64,000 nt of DNA from Clostridiales bacterium (GCA_015258265.1 JABZIP010000005.1:25406-89405); one strand, 5' to 3'; shown: positions 34,086 through 43,892, numbered from the stretch's first letter. The notes: generated by a model from the letters alone, not told the origin. Numbers and translations are program-made.

Positions 34086-34568
34086 TTACTTTGTGTCACT
34101 TACATTTTGTCTTTCTGCGACAATTCGTAAAATATTTGTTTCTTTCATCAATTCGTGAGCTATTATTCCAAGCATCACATCCAATTTTTCTACGTCTTCT
34201 TCAGGGAACCTTTCTCGTATTCTGGCACTTACTTTATTGATATAACTAAATATATCACCATATTTTTCGGTGTACTTATCGGTTACCTTAAGGTGAAATT
34301 CTCTTTTGTCCTTATCGCTTTGAATCTTTGATATGTAACCTTTTTTTACAAGCTGGTTTATCCTATATGCCGCATTCGGTGCAGATAATGTTGACATACT
34401 GGCAAATTCGTTGACTGTAGGTTCGCCAAGAGCCAATATTATCTCCATAAGAATTACTTCCATAGCGGAAAGTCCCTCTTCCTCTTTTGAGCCGAACTCT
34501 TTGAAAACTCTGGAATAAAGAGACAACTTAAATCTATTATATACCTTTTGAAAATTTCGTTCCAGCAT
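34086..34568 (-). CDS. MarR-family regulator (FabT-like)
   Basis: 160 residues from the ATG at 34568 (GAGGTGG upstream). Winged-helix core: LSAMEVILMEIILALGEPTVNEFASMSTLSAPNAAYRINQLVKKGYISKIQSDKDKREFHLKVTDKY. In lactic acid bacteria the MarR protein FabT represses fatty acid genes and sits near the start of the fab operon. Here it is the last gene, 15 bp after fabZ. Naming as FabT is by context; sequence alone gives MarR. Confidence 0.75.
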   Translation of the reverse strand: MLERNFQKVYNRFKLSLYSRVFKEFGSKEEEGLSAMEVILMEIILALGEPTVNEFASMSTLSAPNAAYRINQLVKKGYISKIQSDKDKREFHLKVTDKYTEKYGDIFSYINKVSARIRERFPEEDVEKLDVMLGIIAHELMKETNILRIVAERQNVSDTK

Positions 34569-34582
34569 AGCAGCCACCTCAT

Positions 34583-35014
34583 TTAAGCATCTATTATAGC
34601 AAACGAAATTTCGCCGCTTGCTGCAATTTCTCCGTCAACCGACGCAGTAACATTTCCGAAACCTATACCGCCACGCATATTTGTCAGTTCACATTCCAAT
34701 GTCAACACATCGCCCGGCACCACAGGTCTTTTAAATCTGCAATTTTTAACACCGCCGAATACTGCCAATTTCCCTTTGTTTTCGGGCATGGAAAGTATCG
34801 CTATTGCACCCGTCTGTGCAAGAGCCTCGAGTATCAACACCCCCGGCATTATAGCTTTTTGAGGGAAATGTCCTAAAAACTGCATCTCATTTGCGCTCAC
34901 GCATTTCTTCCCTTTTGCATATTTCCCCACTTCCATATCGGTAATCCTATCCACAAACAGGAATGGATACCGATGCGGTAAAATTTCCTTTATCTGCTCA
35001 ATGTCGAGTTGCAT
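34583..35014 (-). CDS. fabZ: 3-hydroxyacyl-ACP dehydratase
   Basis: 143 residues. Hot-dog fold; catalytic His in LPHRYPFLFVDRI and Glu in MPGVLILEALAQTGA. Dehydrates 3-hydroxyacyl-ACP in the elongation cycle. GGAGGAG before the ATG. No fabM/fabN isomerase is in the operon. Confidence 0.95.
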   Translation of the reverse strand: MQLDIEQIKEILPHRYPFLFVDRITDMEVGKYAKGKKCVSANEMQFLGHFPQKAIMPGVLILEALAQTGAIAILSMPENKGKLAVFGGVKNCRFKRPVVPGDVLTLECELTNMRGGIGFGNVTASVDGEIAASGEISFAIIDA

Positions 35015-35026
35015 AACTCTCCTCCT

Positions 35027-36262
35027 CTATTTGTATTTTTTGAATATAAGACTTGCATTGTGCCCGCCAAATCCAAGCGAATTTGACATAGCATATTCTA
35101 CATCTACATTCTTACCCTCATTTGGGCAAATATCTAAATCACAATTTTCATCTTTTACTTCAAAATTTATTGTAGGCGGTACGAAGCCGTCTGCAATCGC
35201 ATTCACACAAATAACCGCTTCTATTCCTCCGCTTGCTCCAAGCAAATGTCCGGTCATAGATTTCGTAGACGACATCACAAGTTTATTTGCATGTTCACCG
35301 AATGCGAGCTTCACAGCTTTCGTTTCTCCACTGTCATTTAAAGGCGTTCCCGTTCCGTGCGCATTTATATACATAACTGACTTCGGACTGATTCCGGCAT
35401 CGTAAATTGCCATACTCATACAAGCCGCTGCACCGCTTCCGTCTTCAAGAGGGGCAGTCATATGATTTGCATCGCAAGTTGCCCCGTATCCCACTATTTC
35501 ACCAATTATATTTGCACCTCGCTTTTGCGCATGCTCATATTCTTCCAGTATCAATATGCCTGCTCCCTCGCCCATTACAAATCCTTCTCGCTCTTTATCA
35601 AACGGTATGCAGGCTCTTTTGGGATTTTTAGCTGTCGATAATGCACGCATCGAAGTGAACCCGCCTATTCCCAAGTGGCTGATACACGCTTCCGAACCGC
35701 CTGCCGCCATTACATCAAGATACCCGTCTCTTATATTTCGGAACGCTTCACCTATTGCATTTGTAGCAGATGCGCACGCAGTAACGCAGCAGGTGCAACT
35801 ACCTTTGAATCCCAGTCTTATAGCAACTGCCCCTGCCGCCATATTAACTATAGTAGTCGGTATGAAAAGCGGTGAAAGTCTGTCAAACCCTCGTTTAAGC
35901 CCCTTGCTGTATTCTTCTTCTATTATGCTTAGAGCGCCTATTCCGCTGGCAATATTTACTCCGCAACGCAAAGCATCTATTTTTTCCATATCTATGCCGC
36001 TTTGTTCGAACGCTTCAATTGCAGACTTCAGCGCAAATTGCGTGAATCGCGCAGTTCTTCTTGCCTCCATTTTATCCATAAAGATTTCCGGATCGAAATT
36101 TTTAACCTCACCCGCCACTTTTACTTCGTGATTTTCAGTATCTATAGAACTTATGAAATCTATACCGCAAACACCTTTTTTGGCATTTCCCCACATTTCC
36201 TCGGCGCTGTTTCCGATAGGCGAAATTGCTCCCACCCCTGTAATTACAACTCTTCTTTTCAT
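35027..36262 (-). CDS. fabF: 3-oxoacyl-ACP synthase II
   Basis: 411 residues. Condensing enzyme with the Cys-His-His triad: TACASATNAIGEA (Cys), INAHGTGTPLND (His) and KSMTGHLLGASGGIE (His). N-terminal RRVVITGVGAISPIG. Extends acyl-ACP with malonyl-ACP. Between fabG and fabZ. Confidence 0.97.
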   Translation of the reverse strand: MKRRVVITGVGAISPIGNSAEEMWGNAKKGVCGIDFISSIDTENHEVKVAGEVKNFDPEIFMDKMEARRTARFTQFALKSAIEAFEQSGIDMEKIDALRCGVNIASGIGALSIIEEEYSKGLKRGFDRLSPLFIPTTIVNMAAGAVAIRLGFKGSCTCCVTACASATNAIGEAFRNIRDGYLDVMAAGGSEACISHLGIGGFTSMRALSTAKNPKRACIPFDKEREGFVMGEGAGILILEEYEHAQKRGANIIGEIVGYGATCDANHMTAPLEDGSGAAACMSMAIYDAGISPKSVMYINAHGTGTPLNDSGETKAVKLAFGEHANKLVMSSTKSMTGHLLGASGGIEAVICVNAIADGFVPPTINFEVKDENCDLDICPNEGKNVDVEYAMSNSLGFGGHNASLIFKKYK

Positions 36263-36281
36263 CGTTTTCTCCTATTATATG

Positions 36282-37019
36282 TTACATCGCTATGCCGCCG
36301 TCGACTCTAAGTACTTCCCCTGTAATATACGCTGCACTTTCGCTTGCAAGAAAACACACTGCATTTGCGATATCTTCCACATCTCCAAATCTTCCTGCAG
36401 GTATGGTTTTCAGCGCCGCTTCCACAACTTCACTTGGCAGCTTTTCAGTCATATCCGTCTTTACAAATCCCGGTGCCACTGCATTTACTGTAATATTTCT
36501 TGATGCGACCTCGCGCGCATAAGATTTTGTAAGACCTATAACACCCGCCTTGGCAGCCGAATAGTTCGCCTGTCCCGCGTTTCCTATTAACCCCGATACC
36601 GACGATATGTTTACAATTCTTCCATACCTTTGCTTCATCATAACTCTTGCCGTTGCTTTCATCATATTGAAAACTCCCACAAGATTAGTGTTGATAACAT
36701 CGCAAAATGCTTCCGTACTCATACGCATTAAAACATCATCTCTGGTAATTCCGGCATTATTCACAAGTATGTCAACTCCGCCAAAGTTTTCCACCGCTGC
36801 ATCAACTATATCTTTACATGCGGCTTCATCTGCAACATCCGCCTTTTTGATGCACACTTTCGCACCTTTTTCCTCGCAAATCGACTTGGTCTTTTGAGCT
36901 TCTTCGTCATTTCCTTTATATGTTATCACTATATTCGCTCCCGCTTCAGCCAGTTTGATTGCAATAGCTTTCCCTATGCCTCTGCTAGCTCCTGTTACAA
37001 TTGCGGTCTTTCCTCTCAT
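36282..37019 (-). CDS. fabG: 3-oxoacyl-ACP reductase
   Basis: 245 residues from the ATG at 37019 (CGGGAGGT upstream). Short-chain dehydrogenase: NADPH loop TGASRGIGKAIA, NNAG segment, catalytic Ser and YSAAKAGVIGLTKS, C-terminal ITGEVLRVDGGIAM. Confidence 0.97.
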   Translation of the reverse strand: MRGKTAIVTGASRGIGKAIAIKLAEAGANIVITYKGNDEEAQKTKSICEEKGAKVCIKKADVADEAACKDIVDAAVENFGGVDILVNNAGITRDDVLMRMSTEAFCDVINTNLVGVFNMMKATARVMMKQRYGRIVNISSVSGLIGNAGQANYSAAKAGVIGLTKSYAREVASRNITVNAVAPGFVKTDMTEKLPSEVVEAALKTIPAGRFGDVEDIANAVCFLASESAAYITGEVLRVDGGIAM

Positions 37020-37045
37020 TTGTACCTCCCGTTGCAAAATACAAC

Positions 37046-37969
37046 TTATCCTTTCAATGCTTTTACTGCCGCTTCAAAATCTGAAACATTGCTTATCGAA
37101 ATGCAATTTACATCCCTATCTATTTTTCTTACAAATCCCGAAAGCACTTTTCCCGGTCCTATCTCAACTATACATTCAACGCCCGTTTTAATGATATTTT
37201 TGATAATATCTTCCATTAGAACCCCCGTCGATACTTGCCTTACAAGCAGCTCCGCAATTTCTTCATCGCTTGTCTTTTCTCTACCTACGCAATTAAACAG
37301 TATCGGGAAAGTCATATCGCCAAATTCCAATTTAGCAAACTCCCGTTCCAATGCATCACCGGCTTTTTCCATATATCTTGTATGAAACGGTCCGCTCACA
37401 TCAAGCGGTAAACATCTTTTTGCTCCAAGCTCGCCCGCAAGCTCCGCAGCTTTGAGTACTGCGCTTTTTTCACCTGAAATCACAATTTGATCGGGGCAGT
37501 TGATGTTTGTTATACTTACATATCCGTTTTCCGAACTTGCCCTCTTGCAACACTCCTCTATATTTGCTTTATCAAGTCCGATTACAGCGCACATCCCTGC
37601 GTCAATTCCTTTCGCCGCATCTTTCATACTTTTCGCCCTAAATCTGACTAAATCGACTGCTGTTTCAACATCCCACACATTCGCCGAACAAAGTGCGGTA
37701 TATTCACCAAGGCTAAGCCCTGCTCCCATATCGAATTTTATACCGGCATCTTGTAACAATCCATATACTCCCATGCCGTATGCAAGCAAGATCGGCTGCG
37801 TATATACTGTATCTGCGAGTACATCAGCAGGTCCGTACCAAGCCGCGTTTTTTTCTTTTTCACTTAAATAGTCGAATACTCTGCGAAACGCGTCGTAATT
37901 TTCGTAAAAATCCTGTCCCATTCCTACCGCCTGACTACCTTGTCCTGCAAATATTACAGCTGTTTTCAT
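37046..37969 (-). CDS. fabD: malonyl-CoA:ACP transacylase
   Basis: 307 residues. AVIFAGQGSQAVGMG at the N-terminus, catalytic Ser in AGLSLGEYTAL and His in VSGPFHTRYM. Loads malonyl units on ACP. Confidence 0.96.
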   Translation of the reverse strand: MKTAVIFAGQGSQAVGMGQDFYENYDAFRRVFDYLSEKEKNAAWYGPADVLADTVYTQPILLAYGMGVYGLLQDAGIKFDMGAGLSLGEYTALCSANVWDVETAVDLVRFRAKSMKDAAKGIDAGMCAVIGLDKANIEECCKRASSENGYVSITNINCPDQIVISGEKSAVLKAAELAGELGAKRCLPLDVSGPFHTRYMEKAGDALEREFAKLEFGDMTFPILFNCVGREKTSDEEIAELLVRQVSTGVLMEDIIKNIIKTGVECIVEIGPGKVLSGFVRKIDRDVNCISISNVSDFEAAVKALKG

Positions 37970-37990
37970 AGATTTTCCCCTTTCAATTCT

Positions 37991-39007
37991 TTACTCGAAA
38001 GCCTTTTTCAACTCTCCCATAAGCTCGGGCACGGTTGTCATCTCGTTTACACGCCCGACATTCGCACCGGCAAAAAATAAACCCTCTTCCCAATTTCCGT
38101 AATATCCCTCGATAAGTGCCCTACTTATGCAGTAAGGCGTAGAGGCCGGATTGCAGGTGCTTATACAATTCAAACAGTGCTTGATTTTTCGCATTTCTCC
38201 GTTCAACTTACTTATGAGCGGCGTTTTAACAGCTCTGCCCGGAAGCCCTACCGGACTTTGTATTATCTGTATGTCCTCGGCTTTAGCCTGTAAAATCACC
38301 TTTTTAAATTCATCCGTCGCATCACATTCCTTAGTTGCAATAAATCTGGTGGCAATCTGAACTCCGCTTGCACCTGCTTTCATCACCGCTTTAATATCCT
38401 CAGCATCGAATACGCTTCCTGCTGCAAAGACGGGAATACCGTCAGCAGCTTCAAGTACCCCTTTCACCGTTTCCTGTAAATTCGGCGCTGTCCCGTCTAC
38501 AAGTTCTTCCCCGCGAAAGCCCAGATGTCCTCCTGCGTCTTTTCCTTCCGCCACTATGAAATCCGGTTTCCTGTTATAACGGCTCCATGCCTTTATTATA
38601 AGCTCTGCCGCTCGCTTACCCGACACTATCGGCGCAATCATTACACTATGATTTCCCACCAGCTTTGGAAGCTCCAGCGGCATTCCCGCCCCCGAAATTA
38701 TCGCATCTATTCCACAACTCAAGGCTTCCTTTATCATTTCCTTGTAATCTGTCGTTACAACCATCGCGTTTATAGCTATTTTCCCTCTACCTTGCGCATA
38801 ACTTTTCGCCTTTTCTATCTCTTTTCTAAGCGCTCTCTTTGCCGCTTCAAGCGGTGCTTTCACCGCATCTTGTTCTCTGAAACCGATTAGAGCAGTTGAA
38901 ATTACTCCCATGCCGCCCTCTCTTGCTACCGCTCCCGCAAGGCCGCCCATGGAAATTCCAACTCCCATTCCGCCTTGAATTATGGGTATTTGCCATTTAC
39001 TATACAT
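37991..39007 (-). CDS. FabK / nitronate monooxygenase paralogue with Cys cluster
   Basis: 338 residues; FMN-binding TIM barrel of the 2-nitropropane dioxygenase/FabK family: PIIQGGMGVGISMGGLAGAVAREGGMGVIS, VAEGKDAGGHLG, VFAAGSVFDAEDIKAVMKAGASGVQIATRF. It carries a near-C-terminal Cys array, KHCLNCISTCNPASTPYC, that classical FabK lacks; spacing C-x2-C-x3-C-x7-C could bind an iron-sulfur cluster. It is 19 bp downstream of true fabK in the same operon. Possibly a second enoyl reductase or an enzyme for unsaturated acyl intermediates; not proven. Confidence 0.75.
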   Translation of the reverse strand: MYSKWQIPIIQGGMGVGISMGGLAGAVAREGGMGVISTALIGFREQDAVKAPLEAAKRALRKEIEKAKSYAQGRGKIAINAMVVTTDYKEMIKEALSCGIDAIISGAGMPLELPKLVGNHSVMIAPIVSGKRAAELIIKAWSRYNRKPDFIVAEGKDAGGHLGFRGEELVDGTAPNLQETVKGVLEAADGIPVFAAGSVFDAEDIKAVMKAGASGVQIATRFIATKECDATDEFKKVILQAKAEDIQIIQSPVGLPGRAVKTPLISKLNGEMRKIKHCLNCISTCNPASTPYCISRALIEGYYGNWEEGLFFAGANVGRVNEMTTVPELMGELKKAFE

Positions 39008-39026
39008 TTCGCTTTACCTCCGCATC

Positions 39027-39935
39027 TCAAAAGGACTCGTATTCTTTCATCAATTCTTCAAAAATTGTCCTAAGCGGTTTTATTTCCTTTGCGAATGCCG
39101 CCGCTTGTCCTGCCATAAGCGAGCCGTTTTCAACATCTCCTTCTTCTACAGCTTTTCGAAGAGCTCCAAGCGTGAATTTTTCAAGCTCAAGTTTATCATC
39201 CGTCATCTGTTCCAATCTTAAATATTCTCGCGTCATAGCGTTTCTAAGACACCTTACCGGAACTCCCAACTTGTTTCCCGTTACTACGGTAGATCTGTCT
39301 TTTGCGAGCAATATTTCGTTTTTGTAATTTTGATGTATCGGACATTCAACACTTGCCAGTAATATGGTAGCAATTTGAACTCCAGCCGCACCAAGTATCT
39401 CTGCCGCTTTCATCTGCCTTCCGAGTGCTATTCCCCCGGCAGCCACGACAGGAACCTTGACACTTTCTACTATCTGCGGAATCAGCACCATACTGGTGAG
39501 CTCCCCTATATGTCCGCCGCTTTCCATTCCCTCAGCTATTACCCCGTCTACACCTTCTTTTTCCAACCTTCGTGCAAGTGCAACCGACGATACCACAGGA
39601 AACACCTTGATGCCCGCATTTTTCCACTTTTCTATGTAAACTCCCGGATTTCCGGCACCTGTCGTAATGAGTGAAGGCTTTTCATCTTCCAGTAACTTCG
39701 CCATTTTCTCCACATCAGGATTCATCATCATCAGGTTTACACCAAATGGTTTATTCGTCAAAGCTCTTGCCTTTGCTATTTCTTCTTTCAACTTTTCAGC
39801 ATTCATAGCCCCTGTTCCTATTATTCCCATAGCGCCTGCATTGGATACTGCCGCTGCAAATTCTCCTGTTGCCACCTGCGCCATTCCTCCTTGAAAAATA
39901 GGAAATTCAATGCCAAATATATCGTTTAAATTCAT
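39027..39935 (-). CDS. fabK: enoyl-ACP reductase II
   Basis: 302 residues from the ATG at 39935 (GGGAGAG upstream). FMN-dependent enoyl reductase of Gram-positive bacteria: FPIFQGGMAQVATGEFAAAVSNAGAMGIIG, ITTGAGNPG, VIAEGMESGGHIG, VVAAGGIALGRQM. It performs the last step of elongation; the triclosan-sensitive FabI is absent from the operon. Confidence 0.95.
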   Translation of the reverse strand: MNLNDIFGIEFPIFQGGMAQVATGEFAAAVSNAGAMGIIGTGAMNAEKLKEEIAKARALTNKPFGVNLMMMNPDVEKMAKLLEDEKPSLITTGAGNPGVYIEKWKNAGIKVFPVVSSVALARRLEKEGVDGVIAEGMESGGHIGELTSMVLIPQIVESVKVPVVAAGGIALGRQMKAAEILGAAGVQIATILLASVECPIHQNYKNEILLAKDRSTVVTGNKLGVPVRCLRNAMTREYLRLEQMTDDKLELEKFTLGALRKAVEEGDVENGSLMAGQAAAFAKEIKPLRTIFEELMKEYESF

Positions 39936-39948
39936 AATCTCTCCCACA

Positions 39949-40872
39949 CTATATACTCATAAAAATTCCACCGTAGCTGAGTCCTGCACCAAACCCGACC
40001 GCTACAATTTTATCGCCGCTTTTAATAATTCCTTTTTCCAAACATTCACTCATGGCAACCGCCACGCTTGCCGCCGATGTATTTCCGTATTTTTCAACAT
40101 CCACAAAATATTTTTCTTCGGATATTTTTAATTTTCGTGCCGCACTTTCTATTATGCGCAAGTTTGCCTGATGGAATATGAACATATCAACATCGTCGAC
40201 GCTCACCTTTGCGCTATCCAGCAATTTTGTAACACACTCCGGTATCTTTGAAACCGCAAACCTGTATACTTCCTGTCCCGACATTTGAATTTTACCGCCA
40301 AATCCTCTGCATTCCAAGATTTCCTTGTTTGCTTCAAGACCGGCAATATTAAAGCAAACTCCGTCTTTATCTTGCTCTAATATCAAAGCTCCGGCGGCAT
40401 CGCCGAACAGTACACAAGTTTTCCTGTCATCCATATCCAAATGTGGGTGAATTTTTTCACTGCCTATAAGCAGAATTCTTTTATATCCCTTAGACAGCAA
40501 CGCATTTGATACCGTAAGACCGAAAACAAATCCTGCACATGCACCGTTTATATCAAAGCAAAGCGTTTCTCCGTCAAGTCCAAGTCTGCCTGCTACCTCC
40601 GCAGCCATAGACGGCGCCGCATTATCCGGCGTAAATGTTGCAACTATTACCGCATCTATTTTTATATCATCTTCTTGCATTTTGAGAGCTTTTTCAGCTG
40701 CTGAAACCGCCATATCCACATTTGTTAATTTTTTTGCAAAATATCTGTTTTTTATTCCCGTCTTTTCCTGTATCCACTCATCATTCGTATCTACATATCT
40801 TTGTAAATCCTCATTGCTCACAGAGCATTCTCCATGTTCATGCCCATAACCGGTAATTTTTATTCCAGCCAT
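39949..40872 (-). CDS. fabH: 3-oxoacyl-ACP synthase III
   Basis: 307 residues from the ATG at 40872 (GTGGGAGAAA upstream). Initiating condensing enzyme; catalytic Cys in DINGACAGFVFGL, His in FIFHQANLRI, Asn in EKYGNTSAASV. Joins acetyl-CoA or branched primer to malonyl-ACP. Confidence 0.97.
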   Translation of the reverse strand: MAGIKITGYGHEHGECSVSNEDLQRYVDTNDEWIQEKTGIKNRYFAKKLTNVDMAVSAAEKALKMQEDDIKIDAVIVATFTPDNAAPSMAAEVAGRLGLDGETLCFDINGACAGFVFGLTVSNALLSKGYKRILLIGSEKIHPHLDMDDRKTCVLFGDAAGALILEQDKDGVCFNIAGLEANKEILECRGFGGKIQMSGQEVYRFAVSKIPECVTKLLDSAKVSVDDVDMFIFHQANLRIIESAARKLKISEEKYFVDVEKYGNTSAASVAVAMSECLEKGIIKSGDKIVAVGFGAGLSYGGIFMSI

Positions 40873-40887
40873 ATTTTCTCCCACATC

Positions 40888-41715
40888 CTAAACTACATTC
40901 GCTTGATTCTTCGCCAGCTCTTCTCCAACTCTACGCAATTTTTTGTAACGATGCTCCGCTACATTTTTTCCGCTTTTTTTAATTTCACTAAGCATTTGCT
41001 CAATTTCCATACTAACCGCATCGAAAATATACTCTCGCGCAACACCCGCACCCAGCTCAGGCTCTTTGATTATTTTGTCGCAAATCCCCATTTTGTATAA
41101 ATCTTCCGCTGTCATTTTCATTACATCACAGGCTTCTTCCCAACGAGCAGCGTCTTTCCACAATATGCTTGCAAAACCCTCGGGCGACAGTATAGAAAAA
41201 ACTGCATTTTCGAGCATCAGCATCCTATCGCATACCCCGAGTGCAAGAGCACCTCCGCTACCGCCTTCACCTATAAAAACCGATATTACCGGAACATTTA
41301 CTCTGGCAAGCTCTGCTATGCACTGTGCAATCGCAATCCCCGCTCCGCGTTCCTCCGCTTCCTTCCCTGGATAAGCTCCCGGAGTATCTACAAATGTTAT
41401 TATAGGTCTTTTAAATTTTTCCGCCTGTTTTATCAAACGAATTGCTTTTCTATATCCATCGGGATTAGGCATTCCGAAGCGATATTTTAAGTTTTCCTCT
41501 AAATTTCGCCCTTTCTGCTGTCCAATCACCGTTACACTCGTCCCTTTAAAAGATGCAACTCCACCTATGATACTTGCATCTTCACCATACAATCTGTCGC
41601 CTGCAAGTTCGATAAAATCATCAAATATATATTTGATATATTCTTTTGCAGTAGGCCTCCCCGCCATTCTGGCTAATTTAATTTTCTGTGCGGCGCTTAT
41701 CCCTTTACTTTCCAT
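40888..41715 (-). CDS. accA: acetyl-CoA carboxylase carboxyltransferase alpha
   Basis: 275 residues. Crotonase-fold subunit: IFDDFIELAGDRLYGEDASIIGG, ITFVDTPGAYPGKEAEERG, FIGEGGSGGALALG, AVFSILSPEGFASILWKD. Pairs with AccD encoded just upstream. Shorter than the E. coli subunit (319), as usual for Firmicutes. Confidence 0.96.
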   Translation of the reverse strand: MESKGISAAQKIKLARMAGRPTAKEYIKYIFDDFIELAGDRLYGEDASIIGGVASFKGTSVTVIGQQKGRNLEENLKYRFGMPNPDGYRKAIRLIKQAEKFKRPIITFVDTPGAYPGKEAEERGAGIAIAQCIAELARVNVPVISVFIGEGGSGGALALGVCDRMLMLENAVFSILSPEGFASILWKDAARWEEACDVMKMTAEDLYKMGICDKIIKEPELGAGVAREYIFDAVSMEIEQMLSEIKKSGKNVAEHRYKKLRRVGEELAKNQANVV

Positions 41716-41732
41716 ATATATACCTCATACGC

Positions 41733-42479
41733 TTAATGTCTCGAATGAAGCTCGATTAACTTCGAAAGCATATTTCGCATATCCTTTCTTTCAACTATCA
41801 TATCAACCATACCGTGCTCATACTGAAAATTTGCACGCTGAAATCCTTCCGGCAGCTTTTCTCCTATCGTCTGCTCTATCACTCGCGGTCCTGCGAAACC
41901 TATAAGCGCATCAGGCTCTGCGATGTTAATATCGCCAAGTCCTGCAAAACTTGCAAATACTCCGCCTGTTGTCGGATTCGTCATAACGCATATATATAAA
42001 AGACCTGCCTCACTATGCTTCTCCACAGCCGCAGCAGTTTTCGCCATCTGCATAAGCGACATTATTCCCTCCTGCATTCTGGCTCCTCCCGATGTTGCAA
42101 AGACAACTATCGGCAATCTTTTCTTGGTCGCATACTCGAAGGCTCTCGTTATTTTTTCTCCTACAACCATACCCATGCTCGCCATCATAAAGCGATTATC
42201 CATCACTGCAATTACAATTTTTTTACCGTCCAATTTTGCCGTTCCCATTACAACAGCATCCTTTAGTCCAGTTTTTTCTCTAGCCTCTCGCAGCTTTTCA
42301 CTATATCCCGGAAAATCTAACGGGTTCAGTACCTTTAAGTTCTTACCTATTTCACGAAACGATCCTCGATCTACGGTTTCCTTAATTCTTAAAGCCGCCC
42401 CTTCATCGCTCGGCTCTTCACTTCGAACCATCGCTTTCATCATTTTCAAAATACTTTTCTTTTCCCGAAACGGATTCAT
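41733..42479 (-). CDS. accD: acetyl-CoA carboxylase carboxyltransferase beta, lacking the zinc ribbon
   Basis: 248 residues. The carboxyltransferase core is complete (DAVVMGTAKLDGKKIVIAVMD, FATSGGARMQEGIMSLMQMAK, VMTNPTTGGVFASFAGLGDI, ALIGFAGPRVIEQTIGEKLPEGFQ). The N-terminal C4 zinc ribbon of about 40 residues usual in AccD is missing: no Cys occurs before the core. The ATG follows AGAGGAAT only 4 bp after the accC stop, so there is no room for an alternative longer start. The ribbon binds DNA/mRNA in E. coli and is thought to matter for activity. Confidence 0.92.
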   Translation of the reverse strand: MNPFREKKSILKMMKAMVRSEEPSDEGAALRIKETVDRGSFREIGKNLKVLNPLDFPGYSEKLREAREKTGLKDAVVMGTAKLDGKKIVIAVMDNRFMMASMGMVVGEKITRAFEYATKKRLPIVVFATSGGARMQEGIMSLMQMAKTAAAVEKHSEAGLLYICVMTNPTTGGVFASFAGLGDINIAEPDALIGFAGPRVIEQTIGEKLPEGFQRANFQYEHGMVDMIVERKDMRNMLSKLIELHSRH

Positions 42480-42482
42480 AAA

Positions 42483-43892
42483 TTATTCCTCTTTGCTGTC
42501 TTTGCGTTTTCGCTTTCCTACATCCTCAGTTGTTTGTAACAATTTTAGCAACTTGTCAAGCTCGTTATCTATAAACGCCGTAGTGTACTTTCCGCGCAAG
42601 AACCTCCTGTTATACATTACCAAATGATTGAATTGCAATGTAGTATCAACTCCGCTTATAATCGTTTCGCTAAGAGCTCTTCGCATTTTTCTAATTGCCT
42701 GTAACCTGCTGTTTCCCCATGTAATGATTTTGGCAGCCATAGAATCATAAAACGGACTTATTTCCGCACCACCGTATAGCGCACTGTCCGTTCTAACTCC
42801 AAATCCTGCCGAAAAATGAACGAAATCAATCTTTCCCGGACATGGCGAAAAATTTTTGAGCGGATCTTCACAACATACTCTGCACTCAATCGCATATCCG
42901 CGAAACTCGATATCTTTTTGTCTATACATAAGCGGTAATCCGCTCGCAATTCTAAGCTGTTCCGCTACTATATTTACTCCCGTAACCATTTCCGTTACCG
43001 GATGCTCTACCTGAAGCCTTGTGTTCATCTCGATAAAATAAAAATTTTCTTCATCATCAAGTATAAATTCGACCGTCCCTGCCCCCTCATAACCTGAAAT
43101 TTGAGCTGCTTTAACCGCCGCTTCACAAAGTTTTTCTCTGGTTTTTTGATGTAATGCGGATGCCGGCGCTTCCTCTATCATTTTTTGATTGCGCCTTTGT
43201 ATTGAGCAGTTTCGTTCCCCCAAATGGATTACATTTCCGTGCGCATCGGCAAGTATTTGTACTTCTATATGTCTTGGATTTACAACAAGTTTTTCTATGT
43301 AAACAGAATCATCGCCAAATGCCGCATCCGCTTCAAGCCTTGCCTGCTCAAAAGCGTTCTTTAGTTCATCCTCGCTTTTGGCTATACGCATACCCTTTCC
43401 GCCACCGCCGGCAGAAGCCTTGACTAGTATCGGATATCCTATTGCGCCTGCAATTTTGAGTGCCGCTTGAATATTTGCCACCGCTCCGTCAGATCCCGGC
43501 ACTACAGGGACACTCGACTCTTTCATCATTTCTCTTGCTGCCGCTTTGTTCCCCATAAGCTCTATCACTTTTGCAGAAGGACCTATAAATTTAATCCCGT
43601 TATCTTCACAAAGCCGTGCAAATTCCGCGTTTTCCGAAAGAAATCCAAACCCCGGATGTATAGCATCACATCCGGTTCCCAATGCCGCCTCGATAATGTT
43701 GCTCATTTTTAAGTAACTTTTTTGCGGACTTGCTTCTCCTATACATACCGCCTCATCCGCCGTCATTACATGAAGCGCATCTTTATCTGCGGTAGAATAT
43801 ACGCTTACAGTTTCAATCCCCTGATCCAGACATTCTCTCACAACTCTGAGTGCAATTTCACCTCTATTGGCAATCAAAACTTTTCTCAGCAT
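42483..43892 (-). CDS. accC: biotin carboxylase
   Basis: 469 residues. ATP-grasp enzyme: KVLIANRGEIALRVVREC, DAIHPGFGFLSENAEFA, ILVKASAGGGGKGMRIA, FYFIEMNTRLQVEHPVTEMVTG. About 20 residues longer at the C-terminus than E. coli AccC, ending in a basic RKRKDSKEE tail. Start overlaps the accB stop. Confidence 0.97.
   Translation of the reverse strand: MLRKVLIANRGEIALRVVRECLDQGIETVSVYSTADKDALHVMTADEAVCIGEASPQKSYLKMSNIIEAALGTGCDAIHPGFGFLSENAEFARLCEDNGIKFIGPSAKVIELMGNKAAAREMMKESSVPVVPGSDGAVANIQAALKIAGAIGYPILVKASAGGGGKGMRIAKSEDELKNAFEQARLEADAAFGDDSVYIEKLVVNPRHIEVQILADAHGNVIHLGERNCSIQRRNQKMIEEAPASALHQKTREKLCEAAVKAAQISGYEGAGTVEFILDDEENFYFIEMNTRLQVEHPVTEMVTGVNIVAEQLRIASGLPLMYRQKDIEFRGYAIECRVCCEDPLKNFSPCPGKIDFVHFSAGFGVRTDSALYGGAEISPFYDSMAAKIITWGNSRLQAIRKMRRALSETIISGVDTTLQFNHLVMYNRRFLRGKYTTAFIDNELDKLLKLLQTTEDVGKRKRKDSKEE

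Noticed and set aside
41923..42627. 234-codon plus-strand open frame over accD/accC
   Set aside because: Antisense to two certain genes with clear family motifs; no start signal.
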